A program made the translations under genes and the position numbers. Shown here piece by piece: positions 1 to 7,952 of a DNA stretch of 64,000 nt. Position 1 is the first letter of the stretch; each line of letters starts with the position of its first letter. The notes under the pieces were generated by a model, which saw only the letters and a program-made list of their open reading frames with translations, was not told where the DNA came from and searched no databases. Origin of the DNA: Streptomyces olindensis (lineage in GTDB: Bacteria > Actinomycetota > Actinomycetes > Streptomycetales > Streptomycetaceae); NCBI GenBank assembly GCA_000696115.1, contig JJOH01000003.1, positions 186,001-250,000 of the forward strand, read 5' to 3'.

Positions 1-10
1 CGACGGAACG

Positions 11-55
11 AAAGCTCCCGCCCCCTGTCACCTCCAGACAGGGGGCGGGAGCTTT
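11..55. terminator. Bidirectional transcription terminator
   Basis: Perfect inverted repeat with 19-base arms (11-29 and 37-55) around a 7-base loop. The stem is GC-rich inside and has AAA/TTT at its outer ends, so it can terminate in both directions. It could serve the minus-strand NmrA-like gene that ends at 258 or a gene left of the window. I see no supportable gene in 56-257. Confidence 0.8.
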
Positions 56-257
56 GCCGTCAGCCGGTCACACGGCCAGGCGGCGGAACCGGCTGCCGTG
101 GAACACCAGCCGTCACCCCGGAAGGGAAGCAGCCGAACGCCTGGCGCAGCATGGCGGGATCCGACGGTGTAGTAGTTGAAGGGTTGGCAGGCCGCCCGTC
201 GAACACGGCGGCCTGCCAGGCCTTGGCGAACTCGGCGGGAGCTGAAAGCGGTTGTGG

Positions 258-1103
258 TCAGAGGCCGATGTCGGCCAGCCACTGGCTTGTGGTCCGGGGA
301 GTGACTCCCAGCAGCTTCTGGGCGGAGGTCTCCGGCGCGATCGAGCGGCCGGGCATGGCGCTCATCGCCTGGTAGGCGCCTGCGATGTCAGCGGCGGCAC
401 TCGCCCCGATCAGGGGAGTCATCGAGGTGCGGAACTCCTCGGCGGTGATGTGGTCGAAGACCACCTCCCGTCCGAGCCGGGCGCCGAACGCCTCGGCCAG
501 ATCCGGTCCGGTGATGGCCGGGTACTGGCCGACAGAGACCACGCCGGTGACGTCCGTGCGGTCGAGCAGGGCGACGACGGCGTCGGCGATGTCCAGGTGG
601 GAGGCCCAGGAGACGGGGAAGTCGGCCCGGATCGGGTAGGGCAGTACGCCGCGTTCGCGGACGGAGCCGATGACGTGCGGCATGAGCAGGTTCTCGAGGT
701 AGAGCTCGGGCGCGATGACCGCGTGGGACACGCCGCCGTCGGACAGGCCGGCGGCCAGGGTCGCGGCGGCGCCGCCGATGGCGGGATCGATGGGGAAGCC
801 GCTGGTGGAGAACACGACGCGGTCCGGCCGGGTCTCGCGAACGGCGGTGAGGATGTTGTGCGCGTAGGTCTGGCGGTCCTCCTCCGAGGCCACCGGCAAG
901 TGGATGAAGACTCCCTCGGCGCCTCGGTAGGCGTCGGTCAGGTCGGCGGCGGAGGAGTATCCGGCGGCCAAGACGCGCTGCGCTCCGTGCACGACGGCGT
1001 CGGGGTTGCGGGTCAGGGCGGTCACGGTCTTGCCCGCGGCGGCGAGAGCGGCGACTACGGGGGCGCCCTGGGCGCCGGTGGCGCCATGAATCACGTAGGT
1101 CAT
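258..1103 (-). CDS. NmrA-like NAD(P)-binding protein (atypical SDR)
   Basis: 281 residues, the usual length for the NmrA/atypical short-chain dehydrogenase family. The N-terminus carries the dinucleotide-binding glycine motif (IHGATGAQGAPVV, residues 5-17) in a Rossmann fold. The classical catalytic YxxxK is not evident, as expected for this group, whose members are redox sensors or NAD(P)H-dependent quinone reductases. The ATG at 1101-1103 faces an HxlR regulator gene across a 64-base gap with a dyad operator, a common arrangement in which HxlR controls the reductase. The substrate is unknown. Confidence 0.82.
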   Translation of the reverse strand: MTYVIHGATGAQGAPVVAALAAAGKTVTALTRNPDAVVHGAQRVLAAGYSSAADLTDAYRGAEGVFIHLPVASEEDRQTYAHNILTAVRETRPDRVVFSTSGFPIDPAIGGAAATLAAGLSDGGVSHAVIAPELYLENLLMPHVIGSVRERGVLPYPIRADFPVSWASHLDIADAVVALLDRTDVTGVVSVGQYPAITGPDLAEAFGARLGREVVFDHITAEEFRTSMTPLIGASAAADIAGAYQAMSAMPGRSIAPETSAQKLLGVTPRTTSQWLADIGL

Positions 1104-1109
1104 GGCGCC

Positions 1110-1150
1110 ATTAGTGCATGTGATGCACCAGTTACATCAACTGCACTAAT
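1110..1150. promoter_or_regulatory. Dyad operator between NmrA-like and HxlR genes
   Basis: Outer arms ATTAGTGCA (1110-1118) and TGCACTAAT (1142-1150) are perfect inverted repeats. An inner pair TGATG (1121-1125) and CATCA (1135-1139) adds further symmetry. The site fills the divergent promoter gap and is unusually AT-rich for this genome. The likely binder is the HxlR protein starting at 1168, which would then control itself and the reductase; this is inference from position and symmetry. Confidence 0.75.
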
Positions 1151-1167
1151 GGGGTACGGTCGGAATT

Positions 1168-1503
1168 GTGACTGATCCCTGCCTGCCTGAGTGCGGTGTC
1201 GCCCGATTCCTCACGCTGCTCAACGGACCGTGGGCCACTTTGATCGTGCGCGAGCTGCTCCACGGCCCTCACCGGTTCAACCAGCTGCGCGAGGCCCTGC
1301 CCGGCATCAGTCCGCACACTCTGACCAGTCGGCTGCGTCAGTTCGAGCGGCACGGCATCGTCACCCGCACGACGTACGCTGAGATCCCGCCGCGCGTCGA
1401 GTACGCGCTGACTCCTCTCGGCGAGGGCTTGCGCGAGGTCCTGGAGGCCATGGGGACCTGGGCCATGGCGGTGCCGGATCCCGAGTCCGGCGTCACCGCC
1501 TGA
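1168..1503 (+). CDS. HxlR-family transcriptional regulator
   Basis: 111 residues with the DUF24/HxlR winged helix. Visible family marks are the N-terminal Cys pair (DPCLPECGVARFL), the helix segment GPWATLIVRELLHGPHRF, the recognition region GISPHTLTSRLRQFERHG and the wing PPRVEYALTPLGEGL. The start is GTG at 1168. HxlR proteins often sense electrophiles or quinones through cysteine; Cys5 and Cys9 are candidates here. It is divergent from the NmrA-like gene and faces the convergent radical SAM gene across 36 bases. Confidence 0.88.
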   Translation: MTDPCLPECGVARFLTLLNGPWATLIVRELLHGPHRFNQLREALPGISPHTLTSRLRQFERHGIVTRTTYAEIPPRVEYALTPLGEGLREVLEAMGTWAMAVPDPESGVTA

Positions 1504-1539
1504 CGTACGCCTGGCCCAGCGACCTGGTGACGGTCATGG

Positions 1540-2421
1540 TCACGCTGAGGATGCGAGCCTTGCCTGCAGGGCGTCATTGTCGTCGTGGTGAACGACCTCT
1601 TCGAAGCGCAGTCGCAGCCCGTGCCTGTTCAGTAGCTCCGTCACGATCACGTCGAGCTGTTCGCGGTGCTCCTTGGTCCGCGCCTGGAGGTACGCCTCGC
1701 GGACCTCTTCGGGCTCGTCGGCAAGGACCTGGTCCATGCGCTCGCGGATGTACCGCTTGAGGTTGATGTGCTCCATGAACACCTCGCGCACCCCGGCCTC
1801 GAGGAGCTGTCCGAAGAGGTCGTCGAGGAGTTCGGGCTGGGTGGCGAAGTGGGGCAGGAGCGGGCCGACGAAGGCGTAGGTGGCGATGCCGGCCTCGTTG
1901 AGTTCGGCCAGGGTGCGCAGTCGGCGGGAGGCGAGCGGGGCGCGGACCTCCAGCCAGCGGCTGACCTTGTCGTCGGTGGTGGTCACCGACATGCCGACCT
2001 CGGCGCGCGGCAGACCGCTGAGCAGGTCGATGTCGCGGGTGACGACGGGCGACTTGGTCAGGATGCGCACCAGGCCCGGGTACCCGACCGCTTGCAGTTC
2101 GCGCAGGATGCCGCGGGTGAGCCGGTACTTCGTCTCGTGGCCCTGGTAGGGGTCGGTGACCGAGCTGAGCAGCATCGTGCCTTGCCGCTTGTCCTGTGGC
2201 ATCTTCGCCAGCTCTGTGCGGGCGAGCTCGACCGCGTTCTTCTTCACGTACAGGTAGTCGCCCCACTCCTTGACGGACCGGCCGAACTGCCGCCCCGCGA
2301 AGGAGGCGAAGCAGTAGGCGCAGCCCAGCACGCATCCGGTGTAGGGGTTGATGACGTAGTCGTTCGACGGGGTCTTCGACTTCTGGATCAGAGTCTTCGC
2401 CTCGATCTCGACCGGTTCCAT
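1540..2421 (-). CDS. SplB-like radical SAM protein
   Basis: 293 residues. The radical SAM 4Fe-4S motif CVLGCAYC lies at residues 30-37 (Cys30, Cys34, Cys37), preceded by NPYTGC as in the spore photoproduct lyase-like group found widely in actinobacteria (Rv2578c type). Downstream segments resemble the SAM-binding beta strands (LLSSVTDPYQ, ILTKSPVVTRDIDLL, VGMSVTTTDD). Members are often annotated as DNA repair photolyase-like, but the reaction is not established outside Bacillus SplB. The start ATG at 2419-2421 has AAGGAAG about 5 bases upstream. No partner gene is evident. Confidence 0.85.
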   Translation of the reverse strand: MEPVEIEAKTLIQKSKTPSNDYVINPYTGCVLGCAYCFASFAGRQFGRSVKEWGDYLYVKKNAVELARTELAKMPQDKRQGTMLLSSVTDPYQGHETKYRLTRGILRELQAVGYPGLVRILTKSPVVTRDIDLLSGLPRAEVGMSVTTTDDKVSRWLEVRAPLASRRLRTLAELNEAGIATYAFVGPLLPHFATQPELLDDLFGQLLEAGVREVFMEHINLKRYIRERMDQVLADEPEEVREAYLQARTKEHREQLDVIVTELLNRHGLRLRFEEVVHHDDNDALQARLASSA

Positions 2422-2518
2422 GGCCGACTTCCTTCCTGCCGTTCACCGTCCGCCTCCTGGGCGGCCGGGCTCCTGGGCTGTCCATGGGACGGCCGGCGGG
2501 ACGCCGCCGGACCCACAC

Positions 2519-2558
2519 CCATGGAACAATAATCCCAGGAAGTTGATTCCATGGAACA
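2519..2558. promoter_or_regulatory. Direct repeat with palindrome upstream of the SplB-like gene
   Basis: The ten bases CCATGGAACA occur at 2519-2528 and again at 2549-2558, and the second copy extends into the palindrome TTCCATGGAA (2547-2556). The 280-base stretch 2422-2701 has no supportable gene and is AT-richer around this repeat, fitting a promoter with a regulator site. It does not match the actinobacterial LexA box, so SOS control is not indicated. Confidence 0.45.
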
Positions 2559-2701
2559 TAAATGGTTGGCTGGACGACAGCTGATCGAGGCTCGCGGCCA
2601 CGCTTCCCACGGGTCGGCTCGCCGAGTCGCAGCCGCAGAGCCGCCGTCACCCATCGAGTCCGATCCATCTCAGAGAGTTTCTGCGCGGCCCCCGGTATGG
2701 G

Positions 2702-3097
2702 GTGAGGAGTGAGTGTCATGACCGTTCCCGCTTCAACTCGGTCGCCTGGTTCGAGTTCGGCACCGACCAGCCCGAGAAGGTCAAGGAGTTCTACGGCGAA
2801 CTCTTCGACTGGAAGTACGTCCTCAACACCAACACCCCGGGCGTCACCTACCACTCGGTGATGACACCGGGCGCCCAGCAGCCGGCCGGCGGAGTGTGGG
2901 ACTCGGAAGGCGGCTTCCCCGACTACGCGGTCTTCTACGTCGTCGTCCAGAACGTCGCCGCGACCGTCGCCCACGCCGAACGACTGGGCGCTGAGGTGCT
3001 CATGGCGCCGGTCTCCGACTCCGCGGGCTTCACCTTCGCCCGGCTGCGGGACACGGCGGGCAACCACTTCGGCGTGTTCTCCGCACCCACCCCCTGA
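2702..3097 (+). CDS. VOC (glyoxalase/bleomycin resistance) protein, start region possibly frameshifted
   Basis: Single vicinal-oxygen-chelate domain of about 125 residues: RFNSVAWFEFGTDQPEK at the start, paired beta-alpha-beta-beta-beta modules, and LRDTAGNHFGVFS at the end. Role unknown; relatives are glyoxalase-like enzymes or binding proteins. In-frame translation must start at the weak GTG 2702. A better start, ATG 2718 with GAGGAG eight bases upstream, is out of frame. One extra C in the CCC run at 2727-2729 would give MTVPRFNSVAW, the normal family N-terminus. A one-base deletion or a sequence error is therefore likely. It may be co-transcribed with the two genes downstream. Confidence 0.75.
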   Translation: MRSECHDRSRFNSVAWFEFGTDQPEKVKEFYGELFDWKYVLNTNTPGVTYHSVMTPGAQQPAGGVWDSEGGFPDYAVFYVVVQNVAATVAHAERLGAEVLMAPVSDSAGFTFARLRDTAGNHFGVFSAPTP

Positions 3098-3146
3098 CCG
3101 GTTCCGCGGGGCCGCGTCCCGCCAGTACTCCGCCTGGAGGTTTCCG

Positions 3147-3929
3147 ATGCCCGGCGCCAGCGCCACCAGCGAACAGATCCCCGTCCGTGTCCACGGCGGA
3201 CCGACCACCGTGATCGAGTACGGCGGGCTCAGGTTCGTCACCGACCCCACCTTCGACCCGCCCGGCGAGTACCCCATGCCGCTCCCGGGCGACCACAGGC
3301 TCGTCAAGACAGCCCCTGCCGCCGTCTCCGCCGCCGACCTGGGTCGCGTCGATGCCGTCCTGCTCTCCCACGACGAGCACGACGACAACCTCGACCACGC
3401 CGGCCGCACCTATCTGTCCGAGGTTCCCGTCGTGTTCACCACGGTCAGCGGCTCCGGTCGCCTGGGCGGCAACGCCCGCGGGCTGGACGTCTGGCAGACC
3501 GCCGAGCTCAGGCGGCCCGATGCCGGCACCGTGACCGTCACCGGCGTGCCCGCCCGGCACGGCCCCGTCGGCTGTGAACCGATCACCGGTGACGTCATCG
3601 GTTTCATGCTCACCAGCGACGACCTGCCTCCGGTGTATGTCAGCGGCGACAACGCCGCCTTGGAGCACGTCAAGGAGATCGCCGAACGGTTCGCCCCGGT
3701 AGACACCGCGATCCTCTTCCTCGGCGGCGCCCGCATGCCCTTCGCCTTCGACGGCGCCCTGCTCACCCTCGACAGCGCCCAGGGCGCCGAGGCCGCGAAG
3801 ACGCTCGGCGCCCGCCGGGTCGTCCCCGCCCACTTCGACAGCTGGGCCCACTTCACCGAAGGCCGAAAAGAGATCGAAACCGCGTTCACCGACGCCGGCC
3901 TGGCCGGATTCCTGGACTTCGCCCGCTAA
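3147..3929 (+). CDS. Metallo-beta-lactamase fold hydrolase
   Basis: 260 residues with an MBL-fold layout: N-terminal strands (TVIEYGGLRFVTDPTFDPPG), the metal motif SHDEHDDNLDH at residues 74-84, a mid HGPVG loop, SGDNA near residue 168, and a C-terminal PAHFDSW histidine. The motif is H-x-x-H-D rather than the textbook HxHxDH, as in a group of UlaG-like bacterial hydrolases. Substrate unknown. It starts 49 bases after the VOC gene behind GGAGG and is followed 37 bases later by a SnoaL-like gene, so the three probably form an operon. Confidence 0.83.
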   Translation: MPGASATSEQIPVRVHGGPTTVIEYGGLRFVTDPTFDPPGEYPMPLPGDHRLVKTAPAAVSAADLGRVDAVLLSHDEHDDNLDHAGRTYLSEVPVVFTTVSGSGRLGGNARGLDVWQTAELRRPDAGTVTVTGVPARHGPVGCEPITGDVIGFMLTSDDLPPVYVSGDNAALEHVKEIAERFAPVDTAILFLGGARMPFAFDGALLTLDSAQGAEAAKTLGARRVVPAHFDSWAHFTEGRKEIETAFTDAGLAGFLDFAR

Positions 3930-3966
3930 CAGCCGTCCCCACACAACACTCTGGAGAACACACACC

Positions 3967-4362
3967 ATGACCAGCACGAACATCGACATCGCCCGCACTT
4001 ACTTCCAGGCCGTGCAGACCGGCGACATGGCCACCCTCGGAGAGCTCCTCGACGAGGCGATCGTCTGGCACCAGCCCGGCGCCAACCAGTTCTCCGGCGA
4101 GCACAAGGGCCAGGGCGCCGTCTTCCAGATGCTCGGCGGCATGATGGAGGCCAGCCAGGGCACCTTCGCCATCGACAAGATCCACTCCCTGATGGGCAAC
4201 GGCGACCTGGTAGCCGCCGCCATCCACTTCACGGGCCGCCGCGGCGACACGTCCATGGCCATGGACGGCGTGGATCTCCTGCGCCTCCAGAACGGCAAGA
4301 TCACCGAGATGTGGCTCTTCTCCGGCGACCAGAACGCCGAGGACGCCTTCTGGGGCCGCTGA
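3967..4362 (+). CDS. SnoaL-like (NTF2 fold) protein
   Basis: 131 residues with the NTF2/SnoaL-like pattern: helix DIARTYFQAVQTGDMATL, LLDEAIVWHQPG, then strands ending in DLLRLQNGKITEMWLF. This fold serves polyketide cyclases, ester and epoxide isomerases and many uncharacterised stress proteins, so no reaction can be assigned. ATG 3967 lies behind CTGGAGAA. It is the last gene before a strong hairpin at 4370 and probably belongs to the VOC-MBL operon. Confidence 0.8.
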   Translation: MTSTNIDIARTYFQAVQTGDMATLGELLDEAIVWHQPGANQFSGEHKGQGAVFQMLGGMMEASQGTFAIDKIHSLMGNGDLVAAAIHFTGRRGDTSMAMDGVDLLRLQNGKITEMWLFSGDQNAEDAFWGR

Positions 4363-4369
4363 CCCCCAC

Positions 4370-4412
4370 TTCGTCGTGCCCTGCGGCCGGGCCGGCCGCA
4401 GGGCACGACGAA
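4370..4412. terminator. Strong hairpin terminator
   Basis: Perfect inverted repeat with 21-base arms (4370-4390 and 4392-4412) that meet almost without a loop, so the tip must open by a few bases. It begins 8 bases after the SnoaL-like stop codon and closes the 2702-4362 operon. Confidence 0.85.
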
Positions 4413-4440
4413 CGGCCCCTACCAGAGTCAGAGGCATCGC

Positions 4441-4789
4441 ATGCGCAAGATGACTGACGAGCAGTGGCGGGCATTCGTCACGCACGGCACCCGCGACGAC
4501 GACCATCCCCCCTACGCGTTCACATCCTCCGAGGACACGCCGAGACCTCTACGCACCCCGACGAGATGCTGCACCGGGGCGGCCTCCTCGGTGCCCGCTA
4601 CATGGGCGAAGAGCGCACCCAGGAGTACGCCGCCCGCCATGGCGGCCCCGGCAACCTCCTCGTCCGCGCCCACATCGACAAAGTCATCGCTTTCACGGCA
4701 TCGCCCATTGGCGTGCCCGAGACGACCTGGCTCACGAGGCCGACCGGCCGGGCTGCTTCGGCGCCCGCATCACCGGAACCGGCGTCTGA
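4441..4789 (+). pseudogene. Broken PPOX-class F420-dependent oxidoreductase
   Basis: The gene opens with MRKMTDEQWRAFVTHGTR, the typical N-terminus of small split-barrel F420/PPOX proteins, then jumps to DDDHPPYAF, skipping about 45 residues of the barrel core. At about 4519 the frame changes and continues as VHILRGHAETSTHPDEM and GARYMGEERTQEYAARHGG. At about 4694 one C is missing, and a third frame gives HGIAHWRARDDLAHEADRP and runs to TGA at 4787-4789. An internal deletion and two frameshifts make function impossible. Its tail overlaps the end of the convergent MarR gene. Confidence 0.85.
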
Positions 4790-5247
4790 CCCGCGGCCTT
4801 CCGTTCCGCGTCCAGAGCACGTCCGGCCGCCCGCAGAGTGCTGAGGACCGCGGTCACCTCGCGTACCGACTCCTCGGGAATCACCGACCCGATCCGCAGT
4901 TCCAGCTCCTCCTCGAAGACCTTCAGCGCCCCGTCCACCAGCTTCCGCCCCTCAGGGGTGAGCTCGACGATCGAGGAACGCCGGTCGTTCGGATTGGCCT
5001 TCCGACCACACAGCCCCGCCGCCTCCAGACGGTCGACAACCTTGCTCGTGCCGCCCACCGTGATCGAGAACTCCTCCGCGATGTCCTGGATCCGCCGCCC
5101 AGGCCGCCTCAACAGCAGATGCAGCACCTCGAACGAGGTCAGCGCCAGGTCGTACTCCGCCCGCAACCGCTCCTCGATGCCGCCCCACAACTCGATCTCC
5201 AGCGAGACCAGCTCCCGGTACAGCAGCTTCAGGTCAGCGTCAGCCAT
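4732..5247 (-). CDS. MarR-family transcriptional regulator
   Basis: About 171 residues with a MarR winged helix: LTSFEVLHLLLRRPGRRI, the recognition helix region FSITVGGTSKVVDRLEAAG and the wing with DRRSSIVELTPEGRKL. ATG 5247 is preferred to the GTG one codon upstream because GGAAG is then at proper spacing. The upstream region has a perfect palindrome, so autoregulation is likely. The target gene is not obvious; the neighbouring oxidoreductase is a pseudogene and may once have been the target. The last 58 bases overlap that pseudogene. Confidence 0.86.
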   Translation of the reverse strand: MADADLKLLYRELVSLEIELWGGIEERLRAEYDLALTSFEVLHLLLRRPGRRIQDIAEEFSITVGGTSKVVDRLEAAGLCGRKANPNDRRSSIVELTPEGRKLVDGALKVFEEELELRIGSVIPEESVREVTAVLSTLRAAGRALDAERKAAGQTPVPVMRAPKQPGRSAS

Positions 5248-5254
5248 CACTCAT

Positions 5255-5290
5255 CTTCCAAAGAATTATCTTCCATAGACAATTAATTGT
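5255..5290. promoter_or_regulatory. Probable MarR operator
   Basis: ACAATTAATTGT at 5279-5290 is a perfect 12-base palindrome in a very AT-rich patch just upstream of the MarR start, with a second AT-rich stretch at 5261-5270. MarR proteins usually bind such short AT-rich palindromes over their own promoter. Assignment is by position only. Confidence 0.6.
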
Positions 5291-5392
5291 AGGTCACCGG
5301 TATCGGGACTCTCCGCGAATGCCGGGTGTACGTACCGACGTGGACGGGTTGAAGCCAAGCTTCTCAGCCGGTCGTCGGTGGCGAAGGGCCTG

Positions 5393-5665
5393 CTAGGGGC
5401 CGAGCGTGGCCTGCGTGCTGATCGCGCGGTGCAGATGGGCCAGCCGGGCATGATGGCCCGGGTCGCCGGCATCGGTGAGCCGGGCTCGAACGAGCGTGGT
5501 CCGGGCCGCTTCGACCGCGGCCGCAGCACCGGCAGCGATCACGGGCACTGCGCCCTGCCGGGCCTGTGGCTCGCGCAGCACATAGACCACGTCATGGGTG
5601 TCTTGGTTGTTTTGACCCGGCTCCCGGCGGTGCAGGACGTTGAGGGTGCGGCGGATGCGGCGCAA
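5393..5665 (-). CDS. Possible small protein or remnant, unknown
   Basis: A 90-codon frame from TTG 5665, rich in Ala and Arg with a plausible helical composition (GAVPVIAAGAAAAVEAARTT, LTDAGDPGHHARLAHLHRAI). I recognise no family and see no convincing ribosome site, so it may be chance or the end of a lost gene. The surrounding 5291-5876 stretch holds nothing else I can support. Confidence 0.2.
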   Translation of the reverse strand: MRRIRRTLNVLHRREPGQNNQDTHDVVYVLREPQARQGAVPVIAAGAAAAVEAARTTLVRARLTDAGDPGHHARLAHLHRAISTQATLGP

Positions 5666-5876
5666 CGGCGAACCAGGTCAGCCCTGTGAACGCCCCCACC
5701 GGTCCACCTGGTTGTCGGCAAGCCCGAGCCCGAACGGTCCCCACCCGCAGCCCCTGCCATGTGGAGCGACGGCGGCTGTCGGTGGCCTCCCGCCACGTTC
5801 CGAGGAACCCGTAACGCCATCCCGCGCCCGAAACACCCGCCACCTGGCCACACGCACGTCCCTTGAGATCCTGACC

Positions 5877-6740
5877 TCAGGCGGCCCGGTAGTCGAAGAA
5901 GCCCTGCCCCGACTTGCGGCCCAGCAGACCCGACTCGACCATGCGGCGCAGCAGCGGGGGAGGGGCGTACAGCGGTTCCCGGTACTCCTCGTAGAGCGCC
6001 TCGCCTATCGCCGCCACGGTGTCCAGTCCGATGAGGTCCGCCAGGCGCAGCGGGCCCATGGGGTGGGCGCAGCCGGCGGTCATGCCGGTGTCGATGTCCT
6101 CCGCCGTCGCGGTGCCGGAGCCGACCATCCGCACGGCGGCCAACAGGTAGGGGATCAGCAGGGAGTTCACCACGAAGCCGGCGCGGTCCTGCGCGACGAT
6201 CGTCCGCTTGCCCAGGGTCTCGCCCGCGAAGGCGCGCACGCGCTGCTCGGTGGCCTGCGAGGTGTGCAGTGAGGGGACGACCTCGACCAGCGGCATGACG
6301 GGGACCGGGTTGAAGAAGTGCAGCCCGATCACCGTCTCGGGGCGTCCGGCCGCGGCCGCGAGTCGGGCGATGGGGATCGAGGAGGTGTTGCTGGCCAGTA
6401 CGGTCGCCGGGTCGGTGACCTCGCCCAGCTGCCGGAACAGCGCCGTCTTGGCCCGCTCGTCCTCGACGGCGGCCTCGATGACCAGGTCCGTCCCGCCCAG
6501 GCGGGAGAGATCGCCGGTGACCGAGATGCCGGCCAGGGCCTGCGCGCGGTCCTCGGGCGCGAGGGCACCGCGCTTCTCCGCCCTCAGCAGGGAGTCCGCC
6601 ACGCCCGCCAGTCCGGCCCGGGCCCTGTCCTCGGTCACGTCGCACAACGTGACGCGCAACCCGGCCCGGGCGCACACCTCGGTGATGCCCCGGCCCATCT
6701 GGCCCGCGCCCACGACGCCCACGTTCTCGATCGCTGTCAT
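5877..6740 (-). CDS. 3-hydroxybutyryl-CoA (3-hydroxyacyl-CoA) dehydrogenase
   Basis: 287 residues from ATG 6740, which has GAGAGG at good spacing; earlier in-frame starts add a tail foreign to the family. The NAD motif VGAGQMGRG is at residues 9-17. The catalytic set is Ser117-Asn118 (SNTSSIP), His141 (HFFNPVPVMPLVE) and Glu153, and the C-terminal dimerisation domain ends in GLLGRKSGQGFFDY. The enzyme oxidises (S)-3-hydroxyacyl-CoA to 3-ketoacyl-CoA using NAD(P). Relatives are called hbd, fadB2 or paaH. Its gene follows the LysR gene on the same strand and has an inverted repeat in its own upstream region. Confidence 0.9.
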   Translation of the reverse strand: MTAIENVGVVGAGQMGRGITEVCARAGLRVTLCDVTEDRARAGLAGVADSLLRAEKRGALAPEDRAQALAGISVTGDLSRLGGTDLVIEAAVEDERAKTALFRQLGEVTDPATVLASNTSSIPIARLAAAAGRPETVIGLHFFNPVPVMPLVEVVPSLHTSQATEQRVRAFAGETLGKRTIVAQDRAGFVVNSLLIPYLLAAVRMVGSGTATAEDIDTGMTAGCAHPMGPLRLADLIGLDTVAAIGEALYEEYREPLYAPPPLLRRMVESGLLGRKSGQGFFDYRAA

Positions 6741-6815
6741 GTGCCTCTCCGCCTGTCTCCGTCGGGCGGCGGCCGACCGCCGCCACGGTGTGTGCAGCAG
6801 TGCCGAGCGTAGGGC

Positions 6816-6834
6816 GGTCAGACCCCCTCTGACC
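6816..6834. promoter_or_regulatory. Inverted repeat upstream of the 3-hydroxyacyl-CoA dehydrogenase
   Basis: GGTCAGA (6816-6822) and TCTGACC (6828-6834) form a perfect dyad around five C residues, 76 bases before the dehydrogenase start. It is compatible with a regulator site in the promoter. The adjacent LysR protein is one candidate binder, but nothing in the sequence proves it. Confidence 0.5.
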
Positions 6835-6950
6835 TGCTCGGACAGTGCGTCATCCGCGTACAAACGTGCGTCGGTTCGGTGGTGACCGGAGCCCCGGGCA
6901 TGCCGAGGGGGCGTCCGGATCGTGCCGGACGCATGACTTGGATCGACGGG

Positions 6951-7856
6951 TCAGGCTGAGGCCGTGGCGGCAGCGGCCTCCCGCAGTCGGCGGATCACGC
7001 CGCGCACCGCGGGCGAGGTCTCCCCCCGGCGGTAGGCGCCGACCAGCCGGGTGGTCGGCGCCACGTCCGCCAGCGGCCGGTACGCCACCCCAGGGATCCG
7101 CACGCGGCGCAGCGAGTCCGGGACCAGAGCCACCCCGAGACCACCGCCCACCATGGTCAGCGCCGCGATGAAGTCCCGAACCGGGGGAGCGCACCGGGGC
7201 GTGAAACCGCCTTGCTCCGCCACTTCGAGGATCTGGTCGCGGCAGCCGTACTCCTCGTCGAAGTGGGGGGCCACGAAGCACTCGTCGCGCAGTTTCGCCG
7301 CCGGTACCGTCTCGTACGCCGCGAGCGGAGCGGCCGCCGGCAGCGCCAGGACGACCTGCTCGCTGAGCAGACAGGTGGCCGTCACCTCGGGCGGGTACTC
7401 CGGCCGCCAGCGCAGGAAGCCGACGTCGACGTCCCCGCAGGCCAGCGCCTCCAACTGGGCCGGCGTCTCCAACTCACGTACCTGCACGGTCAGTTCGGTG
7501 CCGAGGGCCGCGCAGCGGGACAGGACGTCGGTCAGCACCCCGGAGAACGCGGCGGAGGCGACGTACGCGATGTGGGCGTGTCCCACCTCGCCGCGGCCGG
7601 CCCGCCGGCCCACCGCCTCGGCCCGGGCGGCCTGCGCTAGGGTCAGCCGAGCCTCCTCGAGGAACAGCCGCCCGGCACTGGTCAGCGCGGGGCGGGTGCG
7701 CCGTCCGCGGTCGATGAGCCGTGCGCCCAGATGGGACTCCAGCGCTCTGATCTGGGCGCTGAGCGCCGAGGGAGCCAGATGCAGACGGTCCGAGGCCCGG
7801 GCGAAGTGCAGTTCCTCCGCGACCACCACGAACGATTCCAGCCAGCGCAGTTCCAC
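6951..7856 (-). CDS. LysR-family transcriptional regulator
   Basis: 301 residues from GTG 7856, chosen because GGAGG lies 5 bases upstream and the protein then starts VELRWLESFVVVAEELHF, the standard LysR N-terminus. The helix-turn-helix is at roughly 18-37 (ARASDRLHLAPSALSAQIRA), followed by a periplasmic-binding-like effector domain with GDVDVGFLRW. LysR proteins usually activate nearby catabolic genes with a pathway metabolite as effector. It lies 96 bases downstream of the alcohol dehydrogenase on the same strand, so it may be the distal gene of the enolase operon. Confidence 0.88.
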   Translation of the reverse strand: MELRWLESFVVVAEELHFARASDRLHLAPSALSAQIRALESHLGARLIDRGRRTRPALTSAGRLFLEEARLTLAQAARAEAVGRRAGRGEVGHAHIAYVASAAFSGVLTDVLSRCAALGTELTVQVRELETPAQLEALACGDVDVGFLRWRPEYPPEVTATCLLSEQVVLALPAAAPLAAYETVPAAKLRDECFVAPHFDEEYGCRDQILEVAEQGGFTPRCAPPVRDFIAALTMVGGGLGVALVPDSLRRVRIPGVAYRPLADVAPTTRLVGAYRRGETSPAVRGVIRRLREAAAATASA

Positions 7857-7952
7857 CGGTACCTCCGTCGTACTCCGTCGTGCTGGGACCACCCCGCGGC
7901 GGCGTCAGGGCAGAACAGGACCGCCGCGGGGTGAGCAGGGGGGATCCGCGGT

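Noticed and set aside
2519-2558. LexA/SOS box before the SplB-like gene
   Set aside because: The repeat CCATGGAACA lacks the second GTTC half-site at LexA spacing.
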